Below, in pieces: positions 10,342 to 20,450 of a DNA stretch of 64,000 nucleotides (the stretch's first letter is position 1; each line of letters opens with the position of its first letter). The stretch is from assembly GCF_001428245.1 (NCBI RefSeq), contig NZ_LMRV01000031.1, forward strand, positions 40,666-104,665, in the 5' to 3' direction. This DNA is from Paenibacillus sp. Soil522. Its GTDB lineage: Bacteria; Bacillota; Bacilli; Paenibacillales; Paenibacillaceae. The notes under the pieces are model-generated. The model searched no databases. It had not been told where the DNA came from and saw only the letters and a list, made by a program, of their open reading frames with translations. The position numbers and the translations under genes are program-made.

Positions 10342-11326
10342 ATGTCATCATTTAAAGCGCTTGTGATAAATAAAATCGACAACGAAATAATAGCAGAAAC
10401 GAAGCGCATAGAGATAAAAGATCTGCCGGAGGGCGAGCTGCTCATTCAGGTTGCGTACTCCAGTGTAAATTACAAGGACGCGTTAGCTTGTACGGCAAAC
10501 GGCGGCATCGTAAAGAGCTATCCGTTTATACCGGGTATCGATTTGGCAGGTACGGTCGTTTCCAGCCAAAATGAGCGGTTCCGGGCAGGGGATCAGGTGG
10601 TGGCGACCGGCTACGGGCTGGGGGTAAGCCACTACGGCGGATATAGCGAATATGCCCGGGTGCCTGCGGATTGGGTGCTCAAGCTGCCGCAGGGCTTATC
10701 GATGAAAGAAGCGATGATACTTGGAACGGCGGGCTTTACGGCTGCTCTTTCCGTGTACGAGCTTCAGCAAAACGGAGTTCGTCCGGAGGACGGCCCTATT
10801 CTGGTCACGGGAGCTACGGGAGGCGTAGGCAGTGTGGCTAGCGATTGCGGCAAAGCTCGGCTACGAGGTGGCGGCGAGTACCGGCAAGCCGGACAAGCAT
10901 CAATATTTGCTCGGGCTGGGCGTGAAGCGAATCCTCGCAAGGGAGGAGCTCGCAGCCGATTCGAAGCGGACGCTGGATAAGCAGCTGTGGGCGGGTGCGA
11001 TCGATTGTGTCGGCGGCGAAACGCTGTCATCGATCCTGCCGAAAATCCAATATGGCGGCGTCGTGGCCGCGTGCGGATTAACGGGCGGCACGGAGCTTTC
11101 GATGACCGTATTCCCTTTTATTATTAGAGGGGTTCGGCTGATCGGCATCGATTCAGTCATGGCCTTGATGGAGAAGCGGAGCAAGGTATGGGAGCTGTTA
11201 GCCGATGTATATAAGCCTCCTCTATTGAACGAGCTGTGCGAGGAAATCGGACTGGAACAGGTGATAGAGAAGACAGCTGTTTTGTTAAAAGGGCAATCCA
11301 AGGGTCGAACGATTGTTAAGCTCTAG
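10342..11326 (+). pseudogene. YhdH/AcuI-type quinone (acryloyl-CoA) oxidoreductase, frameshifted
   Basis: Zinc-independent medium-chain NADPH oxidoreductase of the YhdH/AcuI group, about 327 codons in total. Frame 1 from ATG 10342 (G-rich ribosome binding site) carries the GroES-like half (SSVNYKDALA, PFIPGIDLAGTV, GYGLGVSHYGGYSEYARVP) and the dinucleotide motif GATGGVGSVA. Frame 2, from 10841, continues exactly with AIAAKLGYEVAASTGK, the rest of the Rossmann domain, and ends at GRTIVKL. The shift lies at 10839-10841 and equals one extra base or two missing bases; restoring GT there would give the usual GSVAVAI. As written the protein is cut in half. A sequencing error is as likely as real decay. 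Confidence 0.85.
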
Positions 11327-11345
11327 AAGAAAGGGTTAGACAAAT

Positions 11346-12149
11346 ATGGATTTTCAGCAGCTTATTATGCTTATTCCTTGGCTGGATCAGGTTCATCTTT
11401 ATCAAACGTCACATCAGCTTAAGCTTGAAGAAGGCCAGCATGCTCTCCTTATAATACGGCGCGGCCACGTTACGGTCACGACAGAGGGAAAGGACGCTGC
11501 CATCTGCACGCAGGGCTATGCTTGTCATCCGCAGAGGAGCATGTACAGCATTGAAGTGCCGAAGACGAGGGAGGCGGAGTATGGTCTGATCACCTACCGT
11601 ATGATCCCGGAAGGCCAAGAATGGAATTTGGACGGGCCGCTCAGCACATTCAGCGAGATCAAAATCCATTATATGCTTGATGAGATACTGCGGATAATGG
11701 AGCCGGATTTATCTGCTGAGGAAGAGGTGGACGTCGCTCAGCGTTTCCGGCTGCGGCTCATGCTGGAGCGGGTTTTGTACATCTATTTGTATGAGTCCGG
11801 TATGAAGAAGGAGGAGAAGTCAGCCGAGCAAGCGATAGAAGATACAATTTCCTATATGAATGAGCATTATATGCTGATGCTCACGCTGCCGATGCTCGCG
11901 ATGCGCGCGGGAATGAGCGAGGGGCATTTTACCGTATTGTTCAAAAAATATACAGGCGCGACGATGACCACCTATATGCGCAAGCTTCGAATTGAGAAGG
12001 CCAAGCAGCTTTTCCAGCAAACCGATTTGACAGCCAAGGAAATTGCGCAAAAAGCAGGCTTCAGCGATTATTTTTATTTTAGCAGGATGTTTAAGAAAGA
12101 AGTGGGCTGTTCGCCGATTGCCTACAAAAAAAGCGTTGCTGAAATCTAA
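11346..12149 (+). CDS. AraC-family regulator next to siderophore uptake genes
   Basis: DNA-binding regulator of 267 residues. The N-terminal cupin-like part (about 1-150) senses the effector; the two C-terminal helix-turn-helix units lie at about 165-265, with LTLPMLAMRAGMSEGHFTVLF and LTAKEIAQKAGFSDYFYFSRMFKK. The gene starts 20 bases after the broken oxidoreductase and is followed by the Fur-box promoter of the siderophore importer. In Bacillus the AraC-type Btr activates bacillibactin uptake genes in the same position, so control of the downstream importer by a ferric siderophore is a reasonable inference. Unlike Btr it has no fused binding-protein domain. Confidence 0.85.
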   Translation: MDFQQLIMLIPWLDQVHLYQTSHQLKLEEGQHALLIIRRGHVTVTTEGKDAAICTQGYACHPQRSMYSIEVPKTREAEYGLITYRMIPEGQEWNLDGPLSTFSEIKIHYMLDEILRIMEPDLSAEEEVDVAQRFRLRLMLERVLYIYLYESGMKKEEKSAEQAIEDTISYMNEHYMLMLTLPMLAMRAGMSEGHFTVLFKKYTGATMTTYMRKLRIEKAKQLFQQTDLTAKEIAQKAGFSDYFYFSRMFKKEVGCSPIAYKKSVAEI

Positions 12150-12216
12150 AAATAAGACATGTACAATCTTAAGATAAGATATGGTCGGATGACAAGTATA
12201 CCTTTAGAATGTGAAT

Positions 12217-12235
12217 GAGAATAATAATCATATTC
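12217..12235 (+). promoter_or_regulatory. Fur box upstream of siderophore importer
   Basis: GAGAATAATAATCATATTC matches the 19-base Fur consensus at 15 positions by eye. It lies 22 bases upstream of the binding-protein start, so iron repression of the importer is expected. Confidence 0.75.
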
Positions 12236-12257
12236 ATTTATAGGGGGAACAAGTATT

Positions 12258-13235
12258 ATGTTTCAAGGTATTAAGCGCGTACTGAGCTTCACCGTTTTAA
12301 GCATCGTTATATTAAGCCTAATCGCTTGCGGCAACGCAGCTAACAATGATTCAAAGCAAGCGGCAGAAGCGGGTCAAGCTTCGGAGACGCCGGCCAACGC
12401 GCCATCCGCTTCCAAAACGGTTATCGAGCATGCACTTGGCAAAATCGAGCTGGAGAAAGCGCCGGAGCGGATTATCGTATTAGAGTTTAGCTACACGGAC
12501 GCACTTATGACGTTAGGCGTTCAGCCGATTGGCGTGGCTGACGATGACGATCCTGCATTGTTTATGGATGTGGTGAAGGAGCAATTGAAGGACTACACCT
12601 CCATTGGCTCGCGTTACGAGCCTAACATTGAGCTTATTAGCTCGCTTAAGCCAGACCTGATTATTGCGGACTTGAATCATCACAAAACGGTATACGAGCA
12701 GCTGAATGCGATTGCGCCGACGCTTGTGCTGGATGACCATCAAGCGGATTATAATCAAATGCTTGAGAACTATAAAATCATTGCTAAGGCGCTCGGCAAA
12801 GAAGCGGATGGCCAGAAACGGCTCGAGGAGCATGCGGCGAAAATGGATGAAGCCAAGGCGAAAATCAAAGACGCCAGCTTAAGTGTGCTGCCGGCCGTCG
12901 TAAATCCTAAAGGCTTTTATGCGCATTCCGATCATTCGTATACCGGTTCATTTTTGGCAAGCCTAGGCTTTACGGATCCGGTTAAGAGCGAGGATTCCTA
13001 TCCGCAGCTAAGTCTTGAGTAGCTGGTCGAGACGAATCCGCAAGCGATCTTCCTGCTGCCTGCAACGGAAGAGACGATCATCAGCCAGTGGGAAGCGAAT
13101 CCGCTTTGGAAAGAGCTTGATGCGGTGAAGTCAGAGCATGTCTTTAACGTGGAAAGACGGAATTGGGCTTTATCTCGCGGCTTGCTCGGTTCGGAAAGAA
13201 TGGCCGAGGACATCGTCTCGTACTTAGGAGAGTAA
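12258..13235 (+). pseudogene. Ferric siderophore-binding lipoprotein with internal amber stop
   Basis: FeuA/FhuD-type substrate-binding lipoprotein of an iron-siderophore ABC importer. The signal peptide ends in the lipobox LIAC; the periplasmic-binding fold begins at VIEHALGKIELEKAPERIIVLEF. The frame is closed by TAG at 13020-13022 after SYPQLSLE, but the same frame continues for 70 sense codons (LVETNPQAIFLLPATEE to DIVSYLGE) and stops at 13235, four bases before the first permease. A CAG-to-TAG change (Gln) in the conserved LSLEQLVETNP segment explains this. Without suppression, the C-terminal lobe is lost. Everything else, including the Fur-box promoter and the permeases, is intact. Confidence 0.85.
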
Positions 13236-13239
13236 CAGC

Positions 13240-14259
13240 ATGGTTAAGCTAACAGAGCTTCAGAAGCAGAACCGCAAGCCGGTTCTGCTCTTCCTGTTTT
13301 TCGCGTCGGTTATGGTTTTAGCGATCGGTTTTCTCAGCAGCTTGAAATGGGGACAAGCGCATACCACGTGGCCTGCTCTATGGGAGGCGTTAACATGGCA
13401 GGGCAAGGACAAAGCTCATTTGTATATTCAAACGCTCCGTTTACCACGAACGCTTACGGCTCTTCTCGTAGGCGTTCAATTGGCGTTAGCGGGCTTGCTG
13501 ACTCAGCTGATTACTAGAAATCCGTTAGCTTCACCACATTTATTAGGGATTCATGCGGGGGCTTCTCTGGCGGTAGTCGTCGCTTTAATTACGTTCTCGG
13601 CCATCTCGTTAACCCATACGGTATTATTCGGCTTTGCAGGTGCAGCATTGGGCGTCTTCTTAGTGTGGCTATTAGCGGGATCACAGCAGAAGCAGCATGT
13701 TCAGCTCACGTTGGCGGGTATTGCCGTCTCGCTGCTGCTGTCCTCGTTGACGGAGGGGCTTACGATTTTGAATCAGCATTCTACCGAAAGCATGCTGTTC
13801 TGGCTCGTTGGCTCGGTCGATCATGCCTCATGGGCGGAAGTGCGGACGATTACGCCATTTGCCTTGATAGGCTTTGCCGTGTTCATGCTTATGATTCCAT
13901 CGATTAAGCTGCTGGCGATGGACGATGCCGTAGCGATTGGCTTAGGCGGACGCGTTGCCGTTATCAAAGCGATATGCATGCTGCTTGTCATTGTTCTCGC
14001 TGGATCGGCAGTTGCCATCTGCGGGCCTATAGGCTTCGTCGGGCTGATCGTTCCGCATATTGCACGCGCGCTCGTCGGCGGGCGACTGGTGCTCCTAGTG
14101 CCCTTAACGGCACTGCTTGGCGGAAGCTTGCTGCTATATGCTGATTTCATTAGCCGCTTTATCGCCTTCCCCTATGAGTCGCCAGTAGGCATTGTGACAG
14201 CTGCTATCGGCGGTCCCTTCTTCATTTACTTAGCCCGGAAAAAAGGAGGTGCAAGGTAA
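13240..14259 (+). CDS. Iron-siderophore ABC transporter permease (FecCD family), first subunit
   Basis: Membrane subunit of 339 residues with about nine hydrophobic segments, forming with the next gene the heterodimeric channel for a ferric siderophore. Family signatures: LRLPRTLTALLVGVQLALAGLLTQLITRNPLASPHLLG near the N-terminus, and GPIGFVGLIVPHIARALVGG, the ATPase-coupling region, near the C-terminus. It starts four bases after the binding-protein frame and its stop overlaps the ATG of the second permease (TAATG). No ATPase gene is in the cluster, so a shared FeuV/YusV-type ATPase elsewhere is expected. Confidence 0.92.
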   Translation: MVKLTELQKQNRKPVLLFLFFASVMVLAIGFLSSLKWGQAHTTWPALWEALTWQGKDKAHLYIQTLRLPRTLTALLVGVQLALAGLLTQLITRNPLASPHLLGIHAGASLAVVVALITFSAISLTHTVLFGFAGAALGVFLVWLLAGSQQKQHVQLTLAGIAVSLLLSSLTEGLTILNQHSTESMLFWLVGSVDHASWAEVRTITPFALIGFAVFMLMIPSIKLLAMDDAVAIGLGGRVAVIKAICMLLVIVLAGSAVAICGPIGFVGLIVPHIARALVGGRLVLLVPLTALLGGSLLLYADFISRFIAFPYESPVGIVTAAIGGPFFIYLARKKGGAR

Positions 14260-15245
14260 TGCTGCTGCGTAAGAGCAGACCTCTTCTTATTGCATTTGCA
14301 CTGCTTTTTATTTTATCTGTGCTCTCGGTTCGGGCAGGCGCCGTCTCGGTTCCCTTTCATGAGCTATGGGCTAGCTTAGTGACGAAGGACAGCGCCTTCT
14401 CGTTTATTGTACGGGAGTATCGGCTGCCGCGAATCGCCGTCGGCATTTTGGCCGGCTTTGGCCTGGCGGTGGCGGGCGTTATCTTGCAAAGCATCATTCG
14501 CAATCCGCTCGCAAGTCCAGACGTAATTGGGATCACGAAAGGTGCGGGCTTCGCGGCAACCTTGGTCATCTTTGTATTTCCGGGAGCGCCGGGCTATGCG
14601 CTTCCCGCAGCAGCTTTTGCCGGTGCGCTGCTCTCCTTCTTCCTGCTGCTCTTATTGAGCAGACGAATGACGCTGACGCCAGCCTCCTTCGCTTTGGTCG
14701 GCATTGCGGTCGGGGCGATCTTTCAGGCCGGCATTCAATATTTGCTTGTAAAAAACCCGTCGGACATTAACATGGCGCTGCTGTGGATGTCGGGAAGCTT
14801 GTGGGGACGCGGCTGGGACGAGGCGCTGATGCTTTTGCCGTGGATCATCGTATTGCTCCCTATCGCATGGTGGAATTTCGCTAAGCTGAACGTTTTTCAG
14901 CTTGGGGATGAATGGAGCGTGGCGCTTGGACTGAACATTGTGCGGGAGCGGCTATGGCTGCTGCTGCTGGCTGTTGCGCTTACGGCGATTTCTGTAGCGG
15001 CTGTCGGAGCAATCGGCTTCGTTGGCTTGATCGCTCCGCATACCGCGAGACTATTGGTTGGCGGCAGGCACCAATGGCTTATTCCGCTAGCGGCGTTCAT
15101 TGGTGCCGATATTATGCTCCTTGGCGACTGCTTAGGCCGCGTGCTTATCATTCCGCGGGAGGTATCAGTTGGTATTATGACTGCCATTATCGGCGCTCCC
15201 TATTTTGTTTACTTATTGCGCCGTGCCCGCGTACGCAATGGATAA
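14259..15245 (+). CDS. Iron-siderophore ABC transporter permease (FecCD family), second subunit
   Basis: Partner of the preceding permease, 328 residues with about nine hydrophobic segments. It carries the same signatures: REYRLPRIAVGILAGFGLAVAGVILQ, IIRNPLASPDVIGITKGAG, and GAIGFVGLIAPHTARLLVGG. It overlaps the first permease by one base, so the two are coupled. It is the last gene of the operon; the gene after it is on the opposite strand 29 bases away, and no clear terminator was seen in that short gap. Confidence 0.92.
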   Translation: MLLRKSRPLLIAFALLFILSVLSVRAGAVSVPFHELWASLVTKDSAFSFIVREYRLPRIAVGILAGFGLAVAGVILQSIIRNPLASPDVIGITKGAGFAATLVIFVFPGAPGYALPAAAFAGALLSFFLLLLLSRRMTLTPASFALVGIAVGAIFQAGIQYLLVKNPSDINMALLWMSGSLWGRGWDEALMLLPWIIVLLPIAWWNFAKLNVFQLGDEWSVALGLNIVRERLWLLLLAVALTAISVAAVGAIGFVGLIAPHTARLLVGGRHQWLIPLAAFIGADIMLLGDCLGRVLIIPREVSVGIMTAIIGAPYFVYLLRRARVRNG

Positions 15246-15274
15246 AGCGGCGGCCGCAGCAGGAGGCAAGGCAG

Positions 15275-15697
15275 TTAGCCCCGATTCAATCTCCGTGCGC
15301 GGAACTGCTTGTATTGAAAATAGATGGTGCAGCCGATGCAATAGCCGAGTATGGCGCCTAGAGCGGCGGCTCCCATCATGCCGGCGAAGATATACCCGGC
15401 AACAGACCAGCCGAGCGCAAAGCTAAGCAATGAACAGGTGAGAAAGCCTACGCCGAGTGAGTTGTTGAAGCGCTGCAGCTCGGCTGTTTCGGTTCTGGCT
15501 GAAGCTGCTTGGCGGGCGAGAAATGGACGGGCCGCCATAATAAACAAATTTGCCTTCAGACCGAAGATAAGCCCAGCGGCCTGAATGATCCACAGCGCAG
15601 CGATGAGCCAAGGCAATTGAAAGGTAATCGCGATGAGGAGCACGGTGACGATGCCGACCTGATTACTGCGGACGTATGGAATCGGAATCTCCTTCAT
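15275..15697 (-). CDS. DUF4395 family membrane protein
   Basis: A 140-residue protein of the DUF4395 family. It has four hydrophobic segments (about residues 14-34, 36-56, 80-100, 100-120), and the family C-terminal signature GYCIGCTIYFQYKQ, with a CxxC pair next to a membrane segment, which suggests a redox-linked membrane role. Members often sit beside thioredoxin- or sulfur-related genes; none is next to it here. It is convergent with the siderophore operon and divergent from the LacI regulator. Confidence 0.8.
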   Translation of the reverse strand: MKEIPIPYVRSNQVGIVTVLLIAITFQLPWLIAALWIIQAAGLIFGLKANLFIMAARPFLARQAASARTETAELQRFNNSLGVGFLTCSLLSFALGWSVAGYIFAGMMGAAALGAILGYCIGCTIYFQYKQFRARRLNRG

Positions 15698-15788
15698 TTT
15701 AAAAACCTACTTTCCTTATTGGATTTATTAAATTTAATAGTAGTGAATCGCAGGTGATTTGGCAATATATTTTATGCATTTCAAAACC

Positions 15789-15815
15789 CCACAATCCATT
15801 AGGTTGTGGATTTTT
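15789..15815 (+). terminator. Small hairpin with T tract in divergent intergenic region
   Basis: Arms CCACAA (15789-15794) and TTGTGG (15804-15809) are followed by ATTTTT. It lies between two divergent genes, where a terminator is not expected; it could end readthrough from the siderophore operon or an unseen short transcript. Confidence 0.35.
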
Positions 15816-15895
15816 GCGTTTCTGCTACTTCAGCTTCGTGCAGCGCCTGCGTTAGAAACGCCGTTTGCACAGACAAATAAGGAAAAATAAAAAAC

Positions 15896-17012
<1,117 letters not shown>

Positions 17013-17051
17013 CAGATTTAACACTTGTTTATTCTGTTAAGGAGGTGGTTT

Positions 17052-17111
17052 GTGGAGAAATGTGAAAGAGGAAAAAACCTAGCCACGGCAATGACTAGGC
17101 GCTTTAGGTAA
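17052..17111 (+). CDS. Possible 19-residue small ORF ahead of sugar-binding protein
   Basis: A GTG codon at 17052 is preceded by AAGGAGGTGG, a near-perfect Shine-Dalgarno sequence with six bases between GGAGG and the start. The frame runs 19 codons (begins VEKCERGKN) to TAA at 17109. Codons 9-15 overlap a small CCTAG/CTAGG stem. Without such a gene the strong ribosome binding site is unexplained. The product resembles nothing I know; it may be a leader peptide or chance. Confidence 0.3.
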   Translation: MEKCERGKNLATAMTRRFR

Positions 17112-17181
17112 AAAAGCCAGCTTTATTGTATCAAAAAAACAGTTATTATCCAACACCTACATGAATCGGGGGGACCATTCA

Positions 17182-18414
17182 ATGAAAAAGGCATTTTCTC
17201 TTACTCTTGCATTAGCATTAGCCGTATCTATTGTAACTGCATGCGGCAGCAAAGAAGAAGGTTCCAGCAGCAACGGAAAAGTAAAAGTTGAGTTTTTTCA
17301 ATATAAATCAGAAGCGGTTGCAACTTATGACGCATTGATCGCGAAATTCGAGGCGGCTAATCCTGGTATCGACATTGTCCAGACAAACGTTCCTGAATCA
17401 GCAACTGTTCTTAAAACACGGGTAGCGAAAGGCGATGTGCCGGATATCATTTCAACAGGCGGCGATGCACAATTTGCTGACCTAGCCCTAAATGATATCC
17501 TTGCAGATTTGACGGACTACTCTGTTCAATCTTCTGTCATCGAAGGCTATAAAACAACTTTGAAGTTGATTACAGGCACTGACGAGCTTTACGGTGTTCC
17601 TTTCGCTGCGAATGCGAACGGCATCATCTACAACAAGGGTGAATTTGAAGCGCTTGGCTTGTCTGTTCCAACTACAAAAGACGAAATGGATAACGTTTTA
17701 GCTGCGATTAAAGCTGCAGGTAAAGTTCCGTTCCATTTAACTTTTAAAGATGCTTGGACAGCGCTTCCCGCATGGAATGTTTTTACCGCTTCTTTGCAGC
17801 CGGCTGACTTCTACGCGGATAGAGCAGCAGGATCTACAACTTTCGCAGCAGCTCATAAAGAACTAATGACTCAATACCTTGCATTTATGCAAAACGGTCA
17901 ACCCGGAGACCGTTTCACTGATGGATATACTGAGGGTAACACAGCATTCGCTAAAGGCGCGTCTGTGATGTATCTGCAAGGTGTATGGTCAATTCCGGAA
18001 ATCTTGAAAGCCAACCCAGAAATCAAGCTTGGTGTATTCCCATATCCTGTATCCAACGACAAATCCAAAAATCTTCTTGTATCCGGTGTTGATGCATTGT
18101 TCGCTATATCTGCAACATCCAAACACCCGGAAGAGGCTAAGAAATTCATTGAATTTTTGATTCAAACCGAAAACGCCCAACAATATACAAATGAGCAAAA
18201 ATCTTTCTCCGCCATTGAAGGTGTTTTTCAAAACGAAGAATACTACAGTGACCTTAAGCCTGTATTTGAAGAAGGCCGTATTGCTGACTTTCCAGATCAC
18301 TACATCAACGGTATGGACCTTGGCATAATCGTTCAAGAACTGATGCAAAAGAAAGACATTGATGCAGCATTGAAAAAAATGGATGAAGAGTACGACAAAT
18401 TAGCGAATCGCTAA
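17182..18414 (+). CDS. Sugar ABC transporter substrate-binding lipoprotein
   Basis: Extracellular solute-binding protein family 1, 410 residues, anchored by a lipid. The signal peptide ends in VTAC, the lipobox. The mature part shows the family pattern: VEFFQYKSEAVATYDALIAKFEAANPGI, then YGVPFAANANGIIYNKGEFEALGL and the C-terminal HPEEAKKFIEFL. ATG 17182 follows CGGGGGG; the upstream in-frame ATG 17161 would only add seven polar residues before the signal peptide. Two permeases follow. No ATPase gene is present, so a shared MsmX-type ATPase is expected. Confidence 0.92.
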   Translation: MKKAFSLTLALALAVSIVTACGSKEEGSSSNGKVKVEFFQYKSEAVATYDALIAKFEAANPGIDIVQTNVPESATVLKTRVAKGDVPDIISTGGDAQFADLALNDILADLTDYSVQSSVIEGYKTTLKLITGTDELYGVPFAANANGIIYNKGEFEALGLSVPTTKDEMDNVLAAIKAAGKVPFHLTFKDAWTALPAWNVFTASLQPADFYADRAAGSTTFAAAHKELMTQYLAFMQNGQPGDRFTDGYTEGNTAFAKGASVMYLQGVWSIPEILKANPEIKLGVFPYPVSNDKSKNLLVSGVDALFAISATSKHPEEAKKFIEFLIQTENAQQYTNEQKSFSAIEGVFQNEEYYSDLKPVFEEGRIADFPDHYINGMDLGIIVQELMQKKDIDAALKKMDEEYDKLANR

Positions 18415-18442
18415 TCTATATCAAATCGGGAAGTGATAAAGG

Positions 18443-18475
18443 GATGAAAAGCATTCAGTCGCTTTTCATCTCTTT
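18443..18475 (+). terminator. Intra-operon hairpin between binding protein and permeases
   Basis: Perfect arms GATGAAAAGC (18443-18452) and GCTTTTCATC (18461-18470) are followed by a weak T-rich stretch. This placement usually keeps binding protein in excess over permease. Confidence 0.65.
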
Positions 18476-18499
18476 GTTTAATCTGGAGAAGGAGGATGC

Positions 18500-19369
18500 A
18501 TGGTGAAAAAAAATAGAGGGACCTATTTATTAATGGTCGTACCAGCCACTTTATTGTTTTTTTTATTCCATACAACACCAGCATTAATGGGTATATTCTA
18601 CAGTTTCACAGACTGGAATGGCCTTCGGCCTACGTATGAACTGATAGGACTTAAAAACTTTATTAACGTTTTTAAAGATAAGGATGTTTTAGATGCTTAT
18701 TTATTCACATTTAAATTTGCAATTGTAACGACAGTTATTGTGAATATTGTAAGTTTATCAGCAGCCGTTGCGTTAAACAGCAGAATCAAGTTCAAAAACT
18801 TTTTCAAAGGCCTTTACTTCATGCCGTATATTTTAAGCATGTTAATTGTTGCCTATATCTTCAACTATTTCTTTGCGAACTTTTGGATTGATATCATGGA
18901 ATGGTTAGGTATTGAGAAATGGATGGTTAATCCATTAGGAAACGAAAAAGGCGCGTGGCTAGCCATTGTCTTTGTTACAGTATGGCATTCCTCGGCATTT
19001 AACACGGTGCTTTACTTAGCGGGTTTACAAACGATTTCGGAAGATTTATATGAAGCCTCCGCGCTTGACGGCGCTAACAAGTGGAAAGAATTTTGGAGTA
19101 TAACGTTTCCTCTTATTGCCCCTTTTTTCACGATAAATATGGTTCTTTCTCTGAAGGGTTTTTTACAAGTTTTCGATCAAGTGCTGGCACTCACAGGGGG
19201 CGGGCCTTTCGGGGTAACCCGTTCGATCGCACTGCTCATTTACAGAGATGGCTTCTCAGGTACGGAATTCGCATTCCAATCAGCAAATGCCGTCATTTAT
19301 TTTGTAGTCATCGTGATGATATCGTTCATTCAGCTTAAATATCTTCAAAAGAGGGAGATGAATCTATAA
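18500..19369 (+). CDS. Sugar ABC transporter permease (MalF/LacF type)
   Basis: A 289-residue inner-membrane permease with six predicted segments. The N-terminus has TYLLMVVPATLLFFLFHTTPALMGIFYSF, and the ATPase-docking EAA loop is EASALDGANKWKEFWSITFPLI. The start ATG follows AAGGAGG by six bases. It overlaps the next permease at TAATG. Together they form the channel for the adjacent binding protein, probably importing an oligosaccharide or sugar under the upstream LacI regulator. Confidence 0.92.
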   Translation: MVKKNRGTYLLMVVPATLLFFLFHTTPALMGIFYSFTDWNGLRPTYELIGLKNFINVFKDKDVLDAYLFTFKFAIVTTVIVNIVSLSAAVALNSRIKFKNFFKGLYFMPYILSMLIVAYIFNYFFANFWIDIMEWLGIEKWMVNPLGNEKGAWLAIVFVTVWHSSAFNTVLYLAGLQTISEDLYEASALDGANKWKEFWSITFPLIAPFFTINMVLSLKGFLQVFDQVLALTGGGPFGVTRSIALLIYRDGFSGTEFAFQSANAVIYFVVIVMISFIQLKYLQKREMNL

Positions 19370-20190
19370 TGCGATTAAACCGGGCCAATTGGTTTGCGAC
19401 CATTTTTCTTGCGCTGGGATCAGTATTTCTTTTGTTTCCTTTATATATGACGATTATGTTAGCCGTAAAAAATACGGAAGAAATCGCAAAAAGCGTGCTC
19501 GCTTTTCCAGAGCTGTGGAGCTTGGATAATTTCCGTATTGCCGCGGAGAAGGTGAACTATTGGCAAAAGTTCCGTAACAGCGCGTTAATTACCGTAATTA
19601 CGGTTTTCCTAACCTTGCTGACAAACTCTTTTGTTGCGTATGGGATTAAGAAAAACTTCGATCGTAAATTTTACAAAAGCCTTTATTTCTATTTCGTAAG
19701 CGCAATGTTTGTGCCGTTTCCCATTATCATGCTGCCTGTTGTGAAACTGACAGCCAAATTTAATATGGATAATTTATATGGATTAATTGTTCTATATATT
19801 GTGTACGGATTATCCTTTAACGTTTTGCTTTATGTCGGTTATTTGCGAAGCCTGCCGCAAGAGCTTGAAGAAGCGGCGATCGTGGACGGTGCTTCCATAT
19901 GGCAAACGTTTTGGAAAGTTATTTTCCCGCTGCTTGCGCCAATTAATGCTACGGTTGCAATTATTACAACGGTTTGGGCTTGGAACGACTTTTTACTGCC
20001 GCTCATTATGTTGGATCAAGAGTCGCAGGCTACTCTGCCGCTCGCACAATTTATTTTCCAATCGAAATTTGGTCAAGACACAAATTATGCTTTTGCGTCA
20101 TACTTAATGGGTATGGCTCCAATGTTGATTGTTTATCTCGTTGCGCAAAAATGGATTATTAGCGGCGTTACACGCGGTGCTGTGAAATAA
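19369..20190 (+). CDS. Sugar ABC transporter permease (MalG/LacG type)
   Basis: A 273-residue partner permease with six membrane segments. It carries the EAA loop EEAAIVDGASIWQTFWKVIFPLLAP and the family C-terminal end KWIISGVTRGAVK, characteristic of MalG-type subunits. It is coupled to the preceding permease by a one-base overlap and is the last gene of the operon, closed by a strong terminator. Confidence 0.92.
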   Translation: MRLNRANWFATIFLALGSVFLLFPLYMTIMLAVKNTEEIAKSVLAFPELWSLDNFRIAAEKVNYWQKFRNSALITVITVFLTLLTNSFVAYGIKKNFDRKFYKSLYFYFVSAMFVPFPIIMLPVVKLTAKFNMDNLYGLIVLYIVYGLSFNVLLYVGYLRSLPQELEEAAIVDGASIWQTFWKVIFPLLAPINATVAIITTVWAWNDFLLPLIMLDQESQATLPLAQFIFQSKFGQDTNYAFASYLMGMAPMLIVYLVAQKWIISGVTRGAVK

Positions 20191-20237
20191 GAATGAGGCC
20201 TCCTCAAGCATCCGAATCCATGCGGCGCCACCGCGTC

Positions 20238-20268
20238 AAAAAACCGCCTTGCGCTAAGGCGGTTTTTT
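20238..20268 (+). terminator. Intrinsic terminator of sugar importer operon
   Basis: Stem AAAACCGCCTT / AAGGCGGTTTT with a five-base loop, followed by further T residues, about 50 bases after the last permease. Confidence 0.85.
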
Positions 20269-20450
20269 GCTGTGTATGGAATCAGCCGGCGGAAAGATCC
20301 GAAAATAAAATATTTATATATAAATTTCGACATCTTATCTACTATTTTCACTTTTCATATATAATAGACGCATATAACTTGAGAACTAATTTTTCTAATG
20401 ATAGGTCGATTGGCCTGTGAAGCAAAATAGAAAGTGAATAGGGGGATATT

